Source of the DNA: DASRFA01 sp035651755
GTDB taxonomy: Bacteria; Desulfobacterota; Binatia; UBA12015
Assembly (NCBI GenBank): GCA_035651755.1
Contig: DASRFA010000013.1
Coordinates: 1-64,000 of the forward strand
DNA length: 64,000 nucleotides
Reading direction: 5' to 3'
The notes under the pieces were generated by a model that did not search any database, was not told the origin of the DNA, and saw only the letters and a program-made list of their open reading frames with translations. The translations under genes were made by a program, and so were the position numbers. Positions within the stretch are counted from its first letter, which is position 1. Every line of letters starts with the position of its first letter. This document shows, one piece after another, positions 8,390 to 16,452 of this stretch.

Positions 8390-8860
8390 TCAGTCGTGCA
8401 TCTGCTCCGCGAGGTACATCTTCTCGCCGAGGTGCGCGACGAGCGAGAGCTGCGTCTCGAGCCAGTCGAGGTGCTCCTCCTCGGAGCGGAGCATCTTCTC
8501 GACCAGCTCGCGCGTGCCGTTGTCGTGCACCGAGACGGCGAGCTCGATGGTCTTGTTCATGAGCGCGATCGCCTCGACCTCGAGCTCGCGGTCGAGCTTC
8601 AGCTGCTCGGGCACGCTCTCGCCGACCCGGACCTTGTTGTAGCGCTGCATGTTCGGGAGGCCTTCCATGTAGAGGATGCGCTCGATGAGCTCGTCGGCGT
8701 GCTTCATCTCGCCGATCGACTCGTCGTAGTTCTTCTTCGCGAGGCGCTCGTAGCCCCAGTTCCGGCACATGCGGGAGTGGATGAAGTACTGGTTCACGCC
8801 CGTGAGCTCGCCCGTCAGGAGCTGGTTCAGCGCCTCGATCAGCTTCGCGTCGCCCTTCAT
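8390..8860 (-). CDS. bfr: Bacterioferritin
   Basis: A 156-residue haem-containing ferritin that forms a 24-mer iron-storage shell. All key residues align with E. coli Bfr at the same numbers: ferroxidase ligands Glu18, Glu51, His54, Glu94, Glu127 and His130, and haem ligand Met52 in GEMKHADE. The start at 8860 is set by AGGAGAGG just upstream; an ORF extension to 8923 lacks a ribosome site. It stands alone; no bacterioferritin-associated ferredoxin is beside it. The C-terminus LAEQMHD is typical. Confidence 0.96.
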   Translation of the reverse strand: MKGDAKLIEALNQLLTGELTGVNQYFIHSRMCRNWGYERLAKKNYDESIGEMKHADELIERILYMEGLPNMQRYNKVRVGESVPEQLKLDRELEVEAIALMNKTIELAVSVHDNGTRELVEKMLRSEEEHLDWLETQLSLVAHLGEKMYLAEQMHD

Positions 8861-8923
8861 CGCCTCTCCTGGTCTGCCGCGTCCAGCACGATTATGCCGG
8901 ACGAGCCGCCTCGGGCAACGCAC

Positions 8924-8960
8924 GGGCGGCCGCGGGCCTCTTGCGAGGCCGCGGCCGCCC
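8924..8960 (-). terminator. Strong GC hairpin between the RTX-like gene and bfr
   Basis: GGGCGGCCGCGGGCCTC (924-940) pairs with GAGGCCGCGGCCGCCC (945-960) around a TTGC loop, with a single bulged G. It lies 3' of the minus-strand RTX-like gene and 5' of bfr, and probably ends transcription of the former. There is no T-run. Confidence 0.6.
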
Positions 8961-8999
8961 GCGTGCGCGCGAAGGATGACCAGTCCTCCGCTCGTGGCC

Positions 9000-9776
9000 T
9001 CAGCGGATGATCGCGCGCACCGTCGGATTGATCCGCGCGACGTCGTCGAGCGACACCTCGACCAGCTCCGGGTCGGGAGCCGTCAGGTCGGCGTAGGTGA
9101 TCGCGCCGCCCGCCTCCGACGTGCAGAACACCTGCTCGACGTCGCGGGTCCGGATCGTGACCAGGAGCGCTCCCGAGGCGCGGCTGAAGAAGCGGACCAG
9201 GAAGTCGAACCCGCGCTCGACCGGGTCGCCGACGCGGTCGATCCGGCAGAAGCCGCCCTGGCCCGTGACGTTCGCGGTCGGGAGGCCGGTATTCCGGTAG
9301 TTGCCGGTCGCGGCCGAGATCACGGGGATGTTGTTCACCTTGTCGATCGTGCCGAACACGAGCGCATCGCTCTGGCCCGGTCCGCCGTCGAAGAGGTCGC
9401 TGCCGTCGCCGCCGGCCCACACCGCGACGTCGTTGCCCGGGCCGCCGAACTGCATGTCGGAGTTCGGCCGCGTCGTCTGCTCGGTGCCGCCGACCAGCAC
9501 GTCGTTGCCCGGGCCGCCGAGCATGACGTCGCTCCCGAGGAGGCCGATCAGCACGTCGTGGCCGCCGAGGCCCTCGATGACGTCGGCGAAGTCGAGGCTC
9601 TGATCGGCGGCGGTGCCCGGGGGCTGGATCTCGGGGTCGTTGACGCTGTCGTCGTCGTGTCCGAAGAGCAGCTCCGAGGCCTCGCTTCCGACGACGATGG
9701 CCGCGTGGGCGGTCGTCGCCTGGAGCGCAAAGCACGCGGCGATCGCCGCAAACGCGAGGGTAGTCCTGAACCGCAT
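9000..9776 (-). CDS. Secreted calcium-binding (RTX-like) repeat protein
   Basis: A 258-residue protein with an N-terminal signal peptide (AFAAIAACFALQATTAHA). Residues ~70-140 hold degenerate glycine/aspartate nonapeptide-type repeats such as GLGGHDVLIG, GGPGNDVLVGG and GGPGNDVAVW, typical of hemolysin-type calcium-binding proteins that fold into a Ca-loaded beta roll. The C-terminal half (GGFCRIDRVGDPVERGF onward) has two Cys and no recognised domain. AAGGAG precedes the ATG. The protein is shorter than classical RTX exoproteins and uses a Sec-type signal rather than a C-terminal type I signal. Function unknown. Confidence 0.75.
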   Translation of the reverse strand: MRFRTTLAFAAIAACFALQATTAHAAIVVGSEASELLFGHDDDSVNDPEIQPPGTAADQSLDFADVIEGLGGHDVLIGLLGSDVMLGGPGNDVLVGGTEQTTRPNSDMQFGGPGNDVAVWAGGDGSDLFDGGPGQSDALVFGTIDKVNNIPVISAATGNYRNTGLPTANVTGQGGFCRIDRVGDPVERGFDFLVRFFSRASGALLVTIRTRDVEQVFCTSEAGGAITYADLTAPDPELVEVSLDDVARINPTVRAIIR

Positions 9777-10203
9777 GAACGTTTCTCCTTCGAATGCCCG
9801 TCCGCAAGGCGTGGCGGGGCCGTGCCGGATGAGCCCGTCTCTCCGGCCGCTCGTGGCCGCACGCCAAGCGTGCGGCGATGTCTGGGGACGGGCCCCCGTT
9901 CGGCCCGCCGATCGATCAGGGACGCGAGCGCGGAGAACGTAGGGGAGGATCGGCAGAGCCGCGCGCGACGTCGTCGCGGCTCTGGGCCGCGAGAATCAGG
10001 CGAAGTTCGCTTCTCGGGACGAGGGGGTCGGCGTGGGCGCTCGCTCAGGCAGGATCGCAACACGCGTACCAGCGCGCCGGCGCGGAAAAGCGACGCCTGG
10101 GCGCGCGGAAGACGCCGGCGGCGTCAAGCGCGCGTAGCGCTGCCGCACGCGACGCTTTGCAGCACAGCGCGTGCGGTTTGCGGTCGAGGTACCTCGGCGG
10201 CGA
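9777..10203. other. Intergenic region with two hairpins
   Basis: I see no gene here. Two perfect inverted repeats are present: CCGCACGC-CAA-GCGTGCGG at 9857-9875, and CAGAGCCGCG / CGCGGCTCTG at 9954-9963 and 9975-9984. Upstream of the RTX-like start at 9776 is its ribosome site. The rest shows no clear promoter consensus. Confidence 0.5.
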
Positions 10204-11382
10204 TCAGGCGCGCGGCAGGCCGAGCACGCGCTGCGCGATGATGTTCCGCTGCACCTCGCTCGTGCCGGCGTAGATCGTCGCGGCCCGCGACCACAGCATG
10301 CGCCACTGCCAGTGGCCGGCCGCCACCGCGCGGTCGCCCTCGTAGACGGCTCCGTACGGGCCCTGGACGTCGACCGAGAAGCCGTAGAGCTTCTGCTCGA
10401 CCTCCGACTTCCAGAGCTTGACCATGCTCGCCTCGGAGCCCGGCGCCTTTCCGTCGCGCATGGCGGCGAGCGTCTTGAGGCAGATCAGGCGGAGGAGGGC
10501 GAGGTCGATCTTCAGATCCGCGGCGCGCTGGCGGATCTTCGGGTCGCGCGCGCGGCCGTCGTCGCGGAGCTCGGCGACGAGGCGCTCGAAGTCGGCGTCG
10601 AACGCGGACGACGAGGTGAGCGCCTGCGTCCCGCGCTCGTACCCGAGGACGGTGTTCGCGATCTCCCAGCCCTGCGTCGGCTCGCCGACCATGTTGTGGC
10701 GCGGGACCGCGACGTCGTTGAAGAAGACCTCGCAGAACTCGGAGCCGCCGGTGAGCTGGCGGAGCGGCCGCACCTCGACGCCGGGCGAGTGCATGTCGAT
10801 GAGGAGGAACCCGATCCCGCGGTGCTTCGGCGCGCTCGCATCGGTGCGGACCAGACAGAAGATCCAGTCGGCGTACTGGCCATCGGTCGTCCACACCTTC
10901 TGGCCGTTCACGATGTAGTGGTCGCCGTGGAGCTCGGCGCGCGTCCGGAGGCTCGCGAGGTCGGAGCCGGAGCCGGGCTCCGAGTAGCCCTGGCACCAGA
11001 TCTCCTCGGCCGAGAGCATCTTCGCGAGGTAGCGCTCCTTCTGCGCGTCGCTGCCGTGGTGGAGGAGCGCCGGGCCGCAGAGCGTGATGCCGAGCATGTT
11101 GACGGTCGGCGGCGCGCCGGCGCGCGTCATCTCGTCGTGCAGGATCGCGTCGTGGAAGGGCGGCGCGCCGCGGCCGCCGTACTCGCGCGGCCAGGTGATG
11201 CCGATCAGGCGCGCGTCGAAGAGCTTACGCTGCCAGGCGCGGAGGCGCGGGAACTCGCGCTCGGTGATCTCGAAGTACTGCGTCCCGGGCGCGTGCCCCC
11301 AGTCCTTCGGGATCTCGCGCGCGAGGAAGTCGCGGACCTCGTCGCGGAACGCCCGGTCCTGGTCGCTGAGCGTGATCTCCAT
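10204..11382 (-). CDS. Acyl-CoA dehydrogenase
   Basis: A 392-residue FAD-dependent dehydrogenase that introduces a trans-2 double bond into an acyl-CoA and passes electrons to ETF. Marks in order: GITWPREYGGRGAPP; the FAD/substrate loop WCQGYSEPGSGSDLA; NGQKVWTTDGQYADW; GYERGT; and the C-terminal YAGTSEVQRNIIAQRVLGLP. The start MEITLSDQ at 11382 matches the family N-terminus; an extension to 11430 does not look coding. It is of the short-chain/Actinobacteria-FadE-like type, whose substrates include steroid or branched acyl-CoAs. Physical neighbours do not fix the substrate. Confidence 0.92.
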   Translation of the reverse strand: MEITLSDQDRAFRDEVRDFLAREIPKDWGHAPGTQYFEITEREFPRLRAWQRKLFDARLIGITWPREYGGRGAPPFHDAILHDEMTRAGAPPTVNMLGITLCGPALLHHGSDAQKERYLAKMLSAEEIWCQGYSEPGSGSDLASLRTRAELHGDHYIVNGQKVWTTDGQYADWIFCLVRTDASAPKHRGIGFLLIDMHSPGVEVRPLRQLTGGSEFCEVFFNDVAVPRHNMVGEPTQGWEIANTVLGYERGTQALTSSSAFDADFERLVAELRDDGRARDPKIRQRAADLKIDLALLRLICLKTLAAMRDGKAPGSEASMVKLWKSEVEQKLYGFSVDVQGPYGAVYEGDRAVAAGHWQWRMLWSRAATIYAGTSEVQRNIIAQRVLGLPRA

Positions 11383-11430
11383 GGGCCGAGGACTAGCCGA
11401 GGCGCCGGGCGGGCGCGAGCGGTCTTGCAT

Positions 11431-11745
11431 TCAATAGACGCGCTCGACCCGTGCGATTCGCGTCACGTACTTCTTGAACCAGGCCGACTTCCCCTTCTCC
11501 TTCGCGATCAGGTGAAGTGAGCTCGTCCGCCAGGCCGCGATCGCGTCGAGCGACGCCCAGTACGAGACCGCGAGCGCGAAGCCGCGCTGGAAGCCGGTCT
11601 CGATGCCGAGGAAGCCCGGCTGGCTCTTCGCGAGCTCCACGAGCTTCGCGGCGAGCTCGGGGTAGCCCCGCACGTCGTCCGCGAGCTCGGCGGGAGCGAT
11701 GACCGCCCAGTACGGCGGATTCGGCGCATCGACGACCTGGCTCAC
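11431..11745 (-). CDS. Antibiotic-biosynthesis-monooxygenase (ABM)-like domain protein
   Basis: A 104-residue dimeric alpha/beta-barrel-type protein of the ABM/HmoA group. The pattern PPYWAVIAPAEL, QPGFLGIETGFQ, AVSYWASLDAIAAWR and WFKKYVTRIARVER is the family's usual layout. Translation starts at GTG 11745 and overlaps the TGA of the upstream PEP-mutase-like gene (GTGA), so the two are co-translated. It may be a small monooxygenase, isomerase or haem-binding protein; the sequence does not say which. Confidence 0.75.
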   Translation of the reverse strand: MSQVVDAPNPPYWAVIAPAELADDVRGYPELAAKLVELAKSQPGFLGIETGFQRGFALAVSYWASLDAIAAWRTSSLHLIAKEKGKSAWFKKYVTRIARVERVY

Positions 11746-12584
11746 GGCCGACCTCCCTCGAAGACGCGGTTCAGCTCGGCGAAGGGCGTCGCGCCGTCGA
11801 ACGACTCGAAGCTGCCGCGCTCGGCGATCTCGGTCGCGGCGCGGATGAAGGCGCCCCACGCGACGCGCGCGAGCGCCGACCCCACGCTGATGCGGCGCAC
11901 GCCGAGCTCCGCGAGGTCCGCGACGCTGAGTCCGAGGTTCGCCATCACGATCGAGTTCACCGGCTTCGGCGCGACGGCGCCGACGATCGCGCGGAAGTCT
12001 TCCCGGGTGCGCGCGCCCGGCGCGAAGAGCACGTCGGCTCCCGCGTCCGCGTAGGCCGTGAGCCTCCGAAGCGCGTCGTCGAGCGGCTCCGGGTGGCCGA
12101 CGAGGAAGCTCTCGGCGCGCGCGGTCAGGAGCACGCGTGCGCCGCTCGCGTCGATCGCGGCACGCGCTGCCTCGATGCGGCGAACGGCGAGCGGAAGATC
12201 GTAGAGCGGTCGATCGGGATCGCCCGTTCCATCCTCGATCGAAAGCCCGGCGACGCCCGTGCCGACGCAAAGCGCGACGTTCCCCGCGACGCCGTCCGGG
12301 TCGTCGGCATATCCCGACTGGAAGTCCGCGCTCACCGGGAGGTCGGTCGCGGCGACCATCTCGGCGACGTGCGCGAGCACCACGTCGCGCGGCGAGCCCC
12401 ACAGGGTGTCCGCCCGGCCGCGCGAGAACTGGAAGCCGGCGCTGGTCGTCGCGAGCGCGCGAAATCCGAGCGTGCGGAGGTAGCGCGCCGTCCCGAAGTC
12501 CCACGGGTTCGGGATCACGAAGCAGCCCGCCTCGTGGAGCCTCGCGAACGCGGCGCGCCGGCCGTCGATGTCGCCCGTCGTCAT
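11742..12584 (-). CDS. Isocitrate lyase/PEP mutase-superfamily enzyme
   Basis: A protein of about 280 residues with the (beta/alpha)8 ICL/PEPM fold. N-terminal FVIPNPWDFGTARYL, the phosphate/metal region PVSADFQSGYADDP, the IEDGTG motif, LLTARAESFLVG, and ANLGLSVADLAELGVRRISV near the end. The KKCGH motif of true isocitrate lyases is absent, placing it with oxaloacetate hydrolases, 2-methylisocitrate-lyase-like or phosphonopyruvate-type members. The start is ATG 12584, with GGGAGG 7 nt upstream. A LysR regulator is divergent across 78 bp and probably controls this gene and the ABM-like gene after it. Confidence 0.85.
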   Translation of the reverse strand: MTTGDIDGRRAAFARLHEAGCFVIPNPWDFGTARYLRTLGFRALATTSAGFQFSRGRADTLWGSPRDVVLAHVAEMVAATDLPVSADFQSGYADDPDGVAGNVALCVGTGVAGLSIEDGTGDPDRPLYDLPLAVRRIEAARAAIDASGARVLLTARAESFLVGHPEPLDDALRRLTAYADAGADVLFAPGARTREDFRAIVGAVAPKPVNSIVMANLGLSVADLAELGVRRISVGSALARVAWGAFIRAATEIAERGSFESFDGATPFAELNRVFEGGRP

Positions 12585-12634
12585 GAGCACCTCCCTCTCG
12601 AGCCTCGTTCATGCTGCGGCAGCGCGCATGTGTC

Positions 12635-12668
12635 CAATGCATTGATTTGATCACTTTCATCGATGAAA
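12635..12668. promoter_or_regulatory. Two palindromes in the LysR divergent promoter
   Basis: CAATGCATTG (12635-12644) is a 10-bp palindrome and TTTCATCGATGAAA (12655-12668) is a 14-bp perfect palindrome that covers the ATG of the LysR gene. The interval is visibly AT-richer than its surroundings. LysR proteins usually bind dyads between themselves and a divergent target, so these are candidate operators; the second would also allow autorepression. Confidence 0.45.
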
Positions 12669-13625
12669 CTGATGGCGATGATGGACTTCCCGAACGTCGA
12701 GGCGTTCCTCGCGATCGTCCGCCTGGGCGCATTCACGCGCGCTGCCGACGCGCTCCATGTCTCGCAGCCCGCGCTCAGCCGGCGCATCGGCCTCCTCGAG
12801 CACGAGCTCGGCCAGCCGGTCTTCGAGCGCGGCCGAACGGGTGCGCGGCTGACCGACGCCGGCAGCGCTTTCCTCCCGCACGCCGAGGCCGCGCTCGCTT
12901 CCCTGCGCGACGGCGCGGCCGCCGTCGAAGCGCTCGCGCACGGCGAGACGGGACGCCTCACGCTCGCGATCGTCGGCACCCTGGCGAGCACCGACGTCAC
13001 GGCGCAGCTCCGCCGCTTCCGCGACGACCACCCGCGGCTCGACTTCCTGCTACGCACCGGGAACAGCGCCGAGGTGAGCGGCCTCGTCCGTCGCGGCGAA
13101 GCCGCGCTCGGCCTCCGCTACTTCGCGGACGCGGCGCGCGACGTCGTCTCGCGCCGGCTGTACGGCGAGCCGCTCGTCGTCGTCGCGGCCGCGGGCCATC
13201 CGCTCGGACGCGCGCGCCGGATCGCGCCCGCGCGTCTACGAGAGGAAGCGTGGGTCGCGTTCTCGCCGCGGCGCGGCGCCGCGATCGACCCGTTCGGGCA
13301 GGTCGTTGCCCGCTCGCTCGCCGCCGCCGGCCTCGACGAGTCGAAGCGCGTCGTGATCGACAGCCTGACGGCGCAGAAGCGGCTGGTCGAGGCGGGATTC
13401 GGGGTCGCGCTCGTGCCGGAAAGCAGCGTGCGCGAGGAGCTGGCGCTGCAGACGCTCCGGCGGCTCGACGTCCCGGCGCTCCGCGCGACCGTCGACGTCA
13501 CGCTGATTCACCGCAAGCACGCGGTGCTCGGCCCCGCCGGGCAACGGCTGGTCGACGTCCTGAGCAAGCCGCCGGCGGAGACGCGCGCCGGACGCTCGCG
13601 CCCGGCGCGCGCGTCGCGACGTTAG
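12663..13625 (+). CDS. LysR-family transcriptional regulator
   Basis: A 320-residue regulator. The N-terminal winged helix is typical: FPNVEAFLAIVRLGAFTRAA, then SQPALSRRIGLLEHELGQ and FERGRTGARLTDAG. The periplasmic-binding-like effector domain fills ~95-300. The last ~20 residues are Arg/Ala-rich. Start candidates are ATG 12663, 12672, 12678 and 12681 (MKLMAMMDF); the true one may be one of the later Met codons. It is divergent from the PEP-mutase-like gene, which is the likely target. The 3' end lies 4 bp from the convergent alkD-like gene. Confidence 0.9.
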   Translation: MKLMAMMDFPNVEAFLAIVRLGAFTRAADALHVSQPALSRRIGLLEHELGQPVFERGRTGARLTDAGSAFLPHAEAALASLRDGAAAVEALAHGETGRLTLAIVGTLASTDVTAQLRRFRDDHPRLDFLLRTGNSAEVSGLVRRGEAALGLRYFADAARDVVSRRLYGEPLVVVAAAGHPLGRARRIAPARLREEAWVAFSPRRGAAIDPFGQVVARSLAAAGLDESKRVVIDSLTAQKRLVEAGFGVALVPESSVREELALQTLRRLDVPALRATVDVTLIHRKHAVLGPAGQRLVDVLSKPPAETRAGRSRPARASRR

Positions 13626-13629
13626 GCGT

Positions 13630-14421
13630 TCAGCGCTCGCGCCGGCTGCGCGCGCCGGGCGACCGGCCGCGGCCGTCCGTCGACACGTTCTTCAGCGCCT
13701 CGCGCTTGCTGAGCGCCGCGAGCCGCGACTCGTTCGCCCGCACGTACCGCACGACCTCGGCCGGGTCGGTCCACGCGTGCTGTCGCAGCGCCCAGCCGAT
13801 CGCCTTCTGGAGGAAGAACTCCTTCGACCCGAGCGACGGCTCGATGCAGGCGTAGAGGAGATCGAGATCGGTCTCCGCCTTGAAGCCGAGCTGGCAGAGG
13901 ATCGCGCTCCGGCGCTTCCAGAGATCGTCGCCGCGAGCCCACGCGAGCATCGTCCGGCGCATGCGCTCGGGCTCGCGGCGGAGGATCGCGCCCAGGCGGT
14001 GGCTCGCGATCTCGTCGACGTAGTCCCACCAGGCGCCGGTGACGATCATCTCCTCGTACATCGGGAGCGCGCGCGTCGTCTGGAAGTCGCGCGCCGCGCG
14101 GACTCCGGTGAGCTGGATCGCCGCGTAGCGGTGCTCGCGGTGGCTCGCGCCGCGCCAGAGGGCGAGCGCGGTGTCGCGCCACTCCTCGAAGTCGGCGAGC
14201 GGGTGCGACGCGAAGATGTCGCGGCAGGCGGCGCGCATCGCGGGGACCGGCACGCCGAGGTAGGGCATCGCCGACTTCATGTACGCCTGCATCGCCGGCG
14301 CCTTCACGGGATCGGCGACCTCCGCGAGCCGCGCCCGCACGTCGCGGACGAGGGCACGGCAGGCGCGCCGGAGCACCGCAGCCGTCGTCCTGGCCGCGGC
14401 GCTTCCGGAGGTCTTCGTCAT
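13630..14421 (-). CDS. AlkD-like DNA alkylation repair protein
   Basis: A 263-residue all-helical HEAT-like repeat protein of the DNA alkylation repair (AlkD) family. Recognisable stretches: YLGVPVPAMRAACRDIF, WWDYVDEIASHRLG, LWKRRSAILCQLGFK, and KEFFLQKAIGWALRQHAW near the C-terminus. AlkD-type enzymes excise N3- and N7-alkylated purines without base flipping. The C-terminal tail (STDGRGRSPGARSRRER) is basic and probably disordered. It stands alone and converges on the LysR gene. Confidence 0.9.
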   Translation of the reverse strand: MTKTSGSAAARTTAAVLRRACRALVRDVRARLAEVADPVKAPAMQAYMKSAMPYLGVPVPAMRAACRDIFASHPLADFEEWRDTALALWRGASHREHRYAAIQLTGVRAARDFQTTRALPMYEEMIVTGAWWDYVDEIASHRLGAILRREPERMRRTMLAWARGDDLWKRRSAILCQLGFKAETDLDLLYACIEPSLGSKEFFLQKAIGWALRQHAWTDPAEVVRYVRANESRLAALSKREALKNVSTDGRGRSPGARSRRER

Positions 14422-14518
14422 CGCATCTCCTTCCGCCGGCCGCGGCCGACGGAAGGGATGCTACGACGCACGTGTCCGCGGAGTCGAGACGAGACTCTGC
14501 GCCCGGATCGCTCTCAGC

Positions 14519-15136
14519 TCACGCGATCTTCAGATCGAGCGTGCGCACGCTCTTGAAGCGCTGCGCGACGTCGGGCCAGTTCACGACCTGCCAGTACGCC
14601 TTCACCCAGTCCGCCTTCACGTTCTTGTACTGGCGGTAGTAGGCGTGCTCCCACATGTCGAGCACGAGGAGCGGCACCGTGCCGTTCCCGATGTTGCCCT
14701 GGTGGTCGTACACCTGCTCGACGACGAGCCGCTTTCCGACCGGCTCCCACGCGAGCGCGCCCCAGCCCGAGCCCTGCACGGCGAGCGCGGCCTCGGTCAT
14801 CTGGCCCTTCATGCCGTCGAACGAGCGGAAGTACTCCTGGATCGCGGCGGCGATCTCGCCGTCGGGTTGCCCGCCGGCCTTGGGCGCGAGGTTCTTCCAG
14901 AAGAGCGAGTGGAGGACGTGTCCGGAGACGTGGAACGCGAGGTTCTTCTCGAGCTGGTTGATGGTCGCGAATTCCTTCTTCTCGCGCGCCTGGGCGAGCT
15001 TCTCGAGCGTCTGGTTCGCGCCGGTCACGTACGCTGCATGATGCTTGTCGTGATGCAGCTGGAGCTGCTCCGCCGAATAGTGCGGCTCGAGGGCCGAGTA
15101 GTCGTACGGAAGCTCCGGCAGCTTGTACTCTGCCAT
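14519..15136 (-). CDS. sodA: Fe/Mn superoxide dismutase
   Basis: A 205-residue enzyme that disproportionates superoxide. Metal ligands are His28, His76, Asp160 and His164 (DMWEHAYY). Position 145 is His in VYDHQGN; actinobacterial SODs such as the M. tuberculosis enzyme also have His there, where E. coli SODs have Gln from elsewhere in the fold, so Fe versus Mn use cannot be called by the simple Gly/Gln rule. There is no signal peptide, so it is cytoplasmic. GAGGAGGT lies upstream of the ATG. It is divergent from the thiolase gene. The symbol is by family only. Confidence 0.95.
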   Translation of the reverse strand: MAEYKLPELPYDYSALEPHYSAEQLQLHHDKHHAAYVTGANQTLEKLAQAREKKEFATINQLEKNLAFHVSGHVLHSLFWKNLAPKAGGQPDGEIAAAIQEYFRSFDGMKGQMTEAALAVQGSGWGALAWEPVGKRLVVEQVYDHQGNIGNGTVPLLVLDMWEHAYYRQYKNVKADWVKAYWQVVNWPDVAQRFKSVRTLDLKIA

Positions 15137-15261
15137 GGGCGATTGACCTCCTCCTTCGACGCTACGCCGCCTGGCACGTGGCGCAAGATGGGCCCGTCCG
15201 CTAGTTGACGAGGAGAGGCGCCAGTCCGGCGCAGCCGAGCCGAGCCAAGCGAGGGAGCGTC

Positions 15262-16425
15262 ATGCGAGAAGTCTACATCGTCGAAGCGGTGCGCAGCCCG
15301 ATCGGGAAGCGACGCGGCGGGCTCGCCGGGATGCACCCCGCGGACCTCCTCGGCACGGTGCAGAAGGCCGCCGTCGAGCGCGCCGGCATCGATCCTGCGC
15401 GCGTGGGCCAGGTCGTCGGCGGCTGCGTGTCGCAGGTCGGCGAGCAGTCGTTCAACATCGCGCGCGTCGCGTGGCTCGCGCAGGGCCTTCCGCTGGAGGT
15501 CGCCGCGACGACGATCGACAGCCAGTGCGGCTCCTCCCAGCAGGCGACCTCGCTCGCGGCCGCGATGATCGGCGCCGGAATCGAGGACGTGGTGCTCGCG
15601 TGCGGCCTCGAGATGATGACGCGCGTCCCGCTCGGCTCGAACATGAAGGGCGGCTCGCCGCTCTCGCAGAGCTACGTCGACCACTACGAGCCGACGTCGC
15701 AGTTCGAGGGCGCGGAGCGCATCGCGAAGGAGTACGGCATCACGCGCGAGGACACCGATCGCTTCGGGCTTCAGAGCCAGCAGAAGGCGAACCGCGCCTG
15801 GGCCGAGGGCCGCTTCGACCGCGAGGTCGTTCCGATCACGGCGCCCGTGATCGACGAGGAAGGGAAGCCGACCGGAGAGACCCGCGTCGTGAAGCGCGAC
15901 GAGGGGCTGCGCGAGACGTCGCTCGAGAAGCTCGCGAGCTTGAACCCGGTCGTGCCGGGCGGCGTGCACACGGCGGGGACGTCGTCGCAGGTTTCCGACG
16001 GGGCGGCGGCGGTGCTGCTCGCGTCGCCCGAGAAGGCGAAGGAGCTCGGGTTGAAGCCGCGCGCGCGCATCGTGACGACGACGCTCGTCGGCGTCGACCC
16101 GGTCACGATGCTGAAGGGCCCGATCCCGGCGAGCCGGAAGGTGCTGGCGCAGACCGGCCTCGCGATCGAGCAGATGGACACCTGCGAGGTGAACGAGGCG
16201 TTCGCGGCTGTCGTCCTCGCGTGGGAGAAGGAGCTCCGCCCGAACCCCGAGCGCGTCAATCCGAACGGCGGCGCGATCGCCCTCGGCCACCCGACCGGCT
16301 CGACCGGCGCGCGCCTCATCACGACGGCGCTGCACGAGCTCGAGCGCACCGGCGGCCGCTACGGCCTGATCTCGATGTGCTGCGGCGGCGGGCTCGGCAC
16401 CGGCACGATCATCGAACGGATGTAG
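15262..16425 (+). CDS. Acetyl-CoA acyltransferase (thiolase)
   Basis: A 387-residue thiolase. The nucleophile is Cys89 in DSQCGSSQQA, with NEAF at ~311-314, His343 in GHPTGSTGAR, and Cys373 in the SMCCGGGLGTG loop. The enzyme cleaves 3-ketoacyl-CoA or condenses two acyl-CoAs. The sequence is of the FadA5/steroid-thiolase-like subgroup seen in actinobacteria and related environmental lineages, though this is a pattern judgement. The ATG at 15262 has GAGGGAG upstream. Its 3' end converges on the quinone oxidoreductase gene. Confidence 0.93.
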   Translation: MREVYIVEAVRSPIGKRRGGLAGMHPADLLGTVQKAAVERAGIDPARVGQVVGGCVSQVGEQSFNIARVAWLAQGLPLEVAATTIDSQCGSSQQATSLAAAMIGAGIEDVVLACGLEMMTRVPLGSNMKGGSPLSQSYVDHYEPTSQFEGAERIAKEYGITREDTDRFGLQSQQKANRAWAEGRFDREVVPITAPVIDEEGKPTGETRVVKRDEGLRETSLEKLASLNPVVPGGVHTAGTSSQVSDGAAAVLLASPEKAKELGLKPRARIVTTTLVGVDPVTMLKGPIPASRKVLAQTGLAIEQMDTCEVNEAFAAVVLAWEKELRPNPERVNPNGGAIALGHPTGSTGARLITTALHELERTGGRYGLISMCCGGGLGTGTIIERM

Positions 16426-16452
16426 GGGCGCGCGCGGCCGTTGCCGCGCGCC

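Noticed and set aside
8860..8923. Longer bacterioferritin start at 8923
   Set aside because: It would add 21 residues absent from the family, and the AGGAGA site precedes the ATG at 8860.
12585..12590. GTG start six bases upstream for the PEP-mutase-like gene
   Set aside because: The GTG overlaps the GGGAGG ribosome site; the ATG at 12584 is correctly spaced from it.
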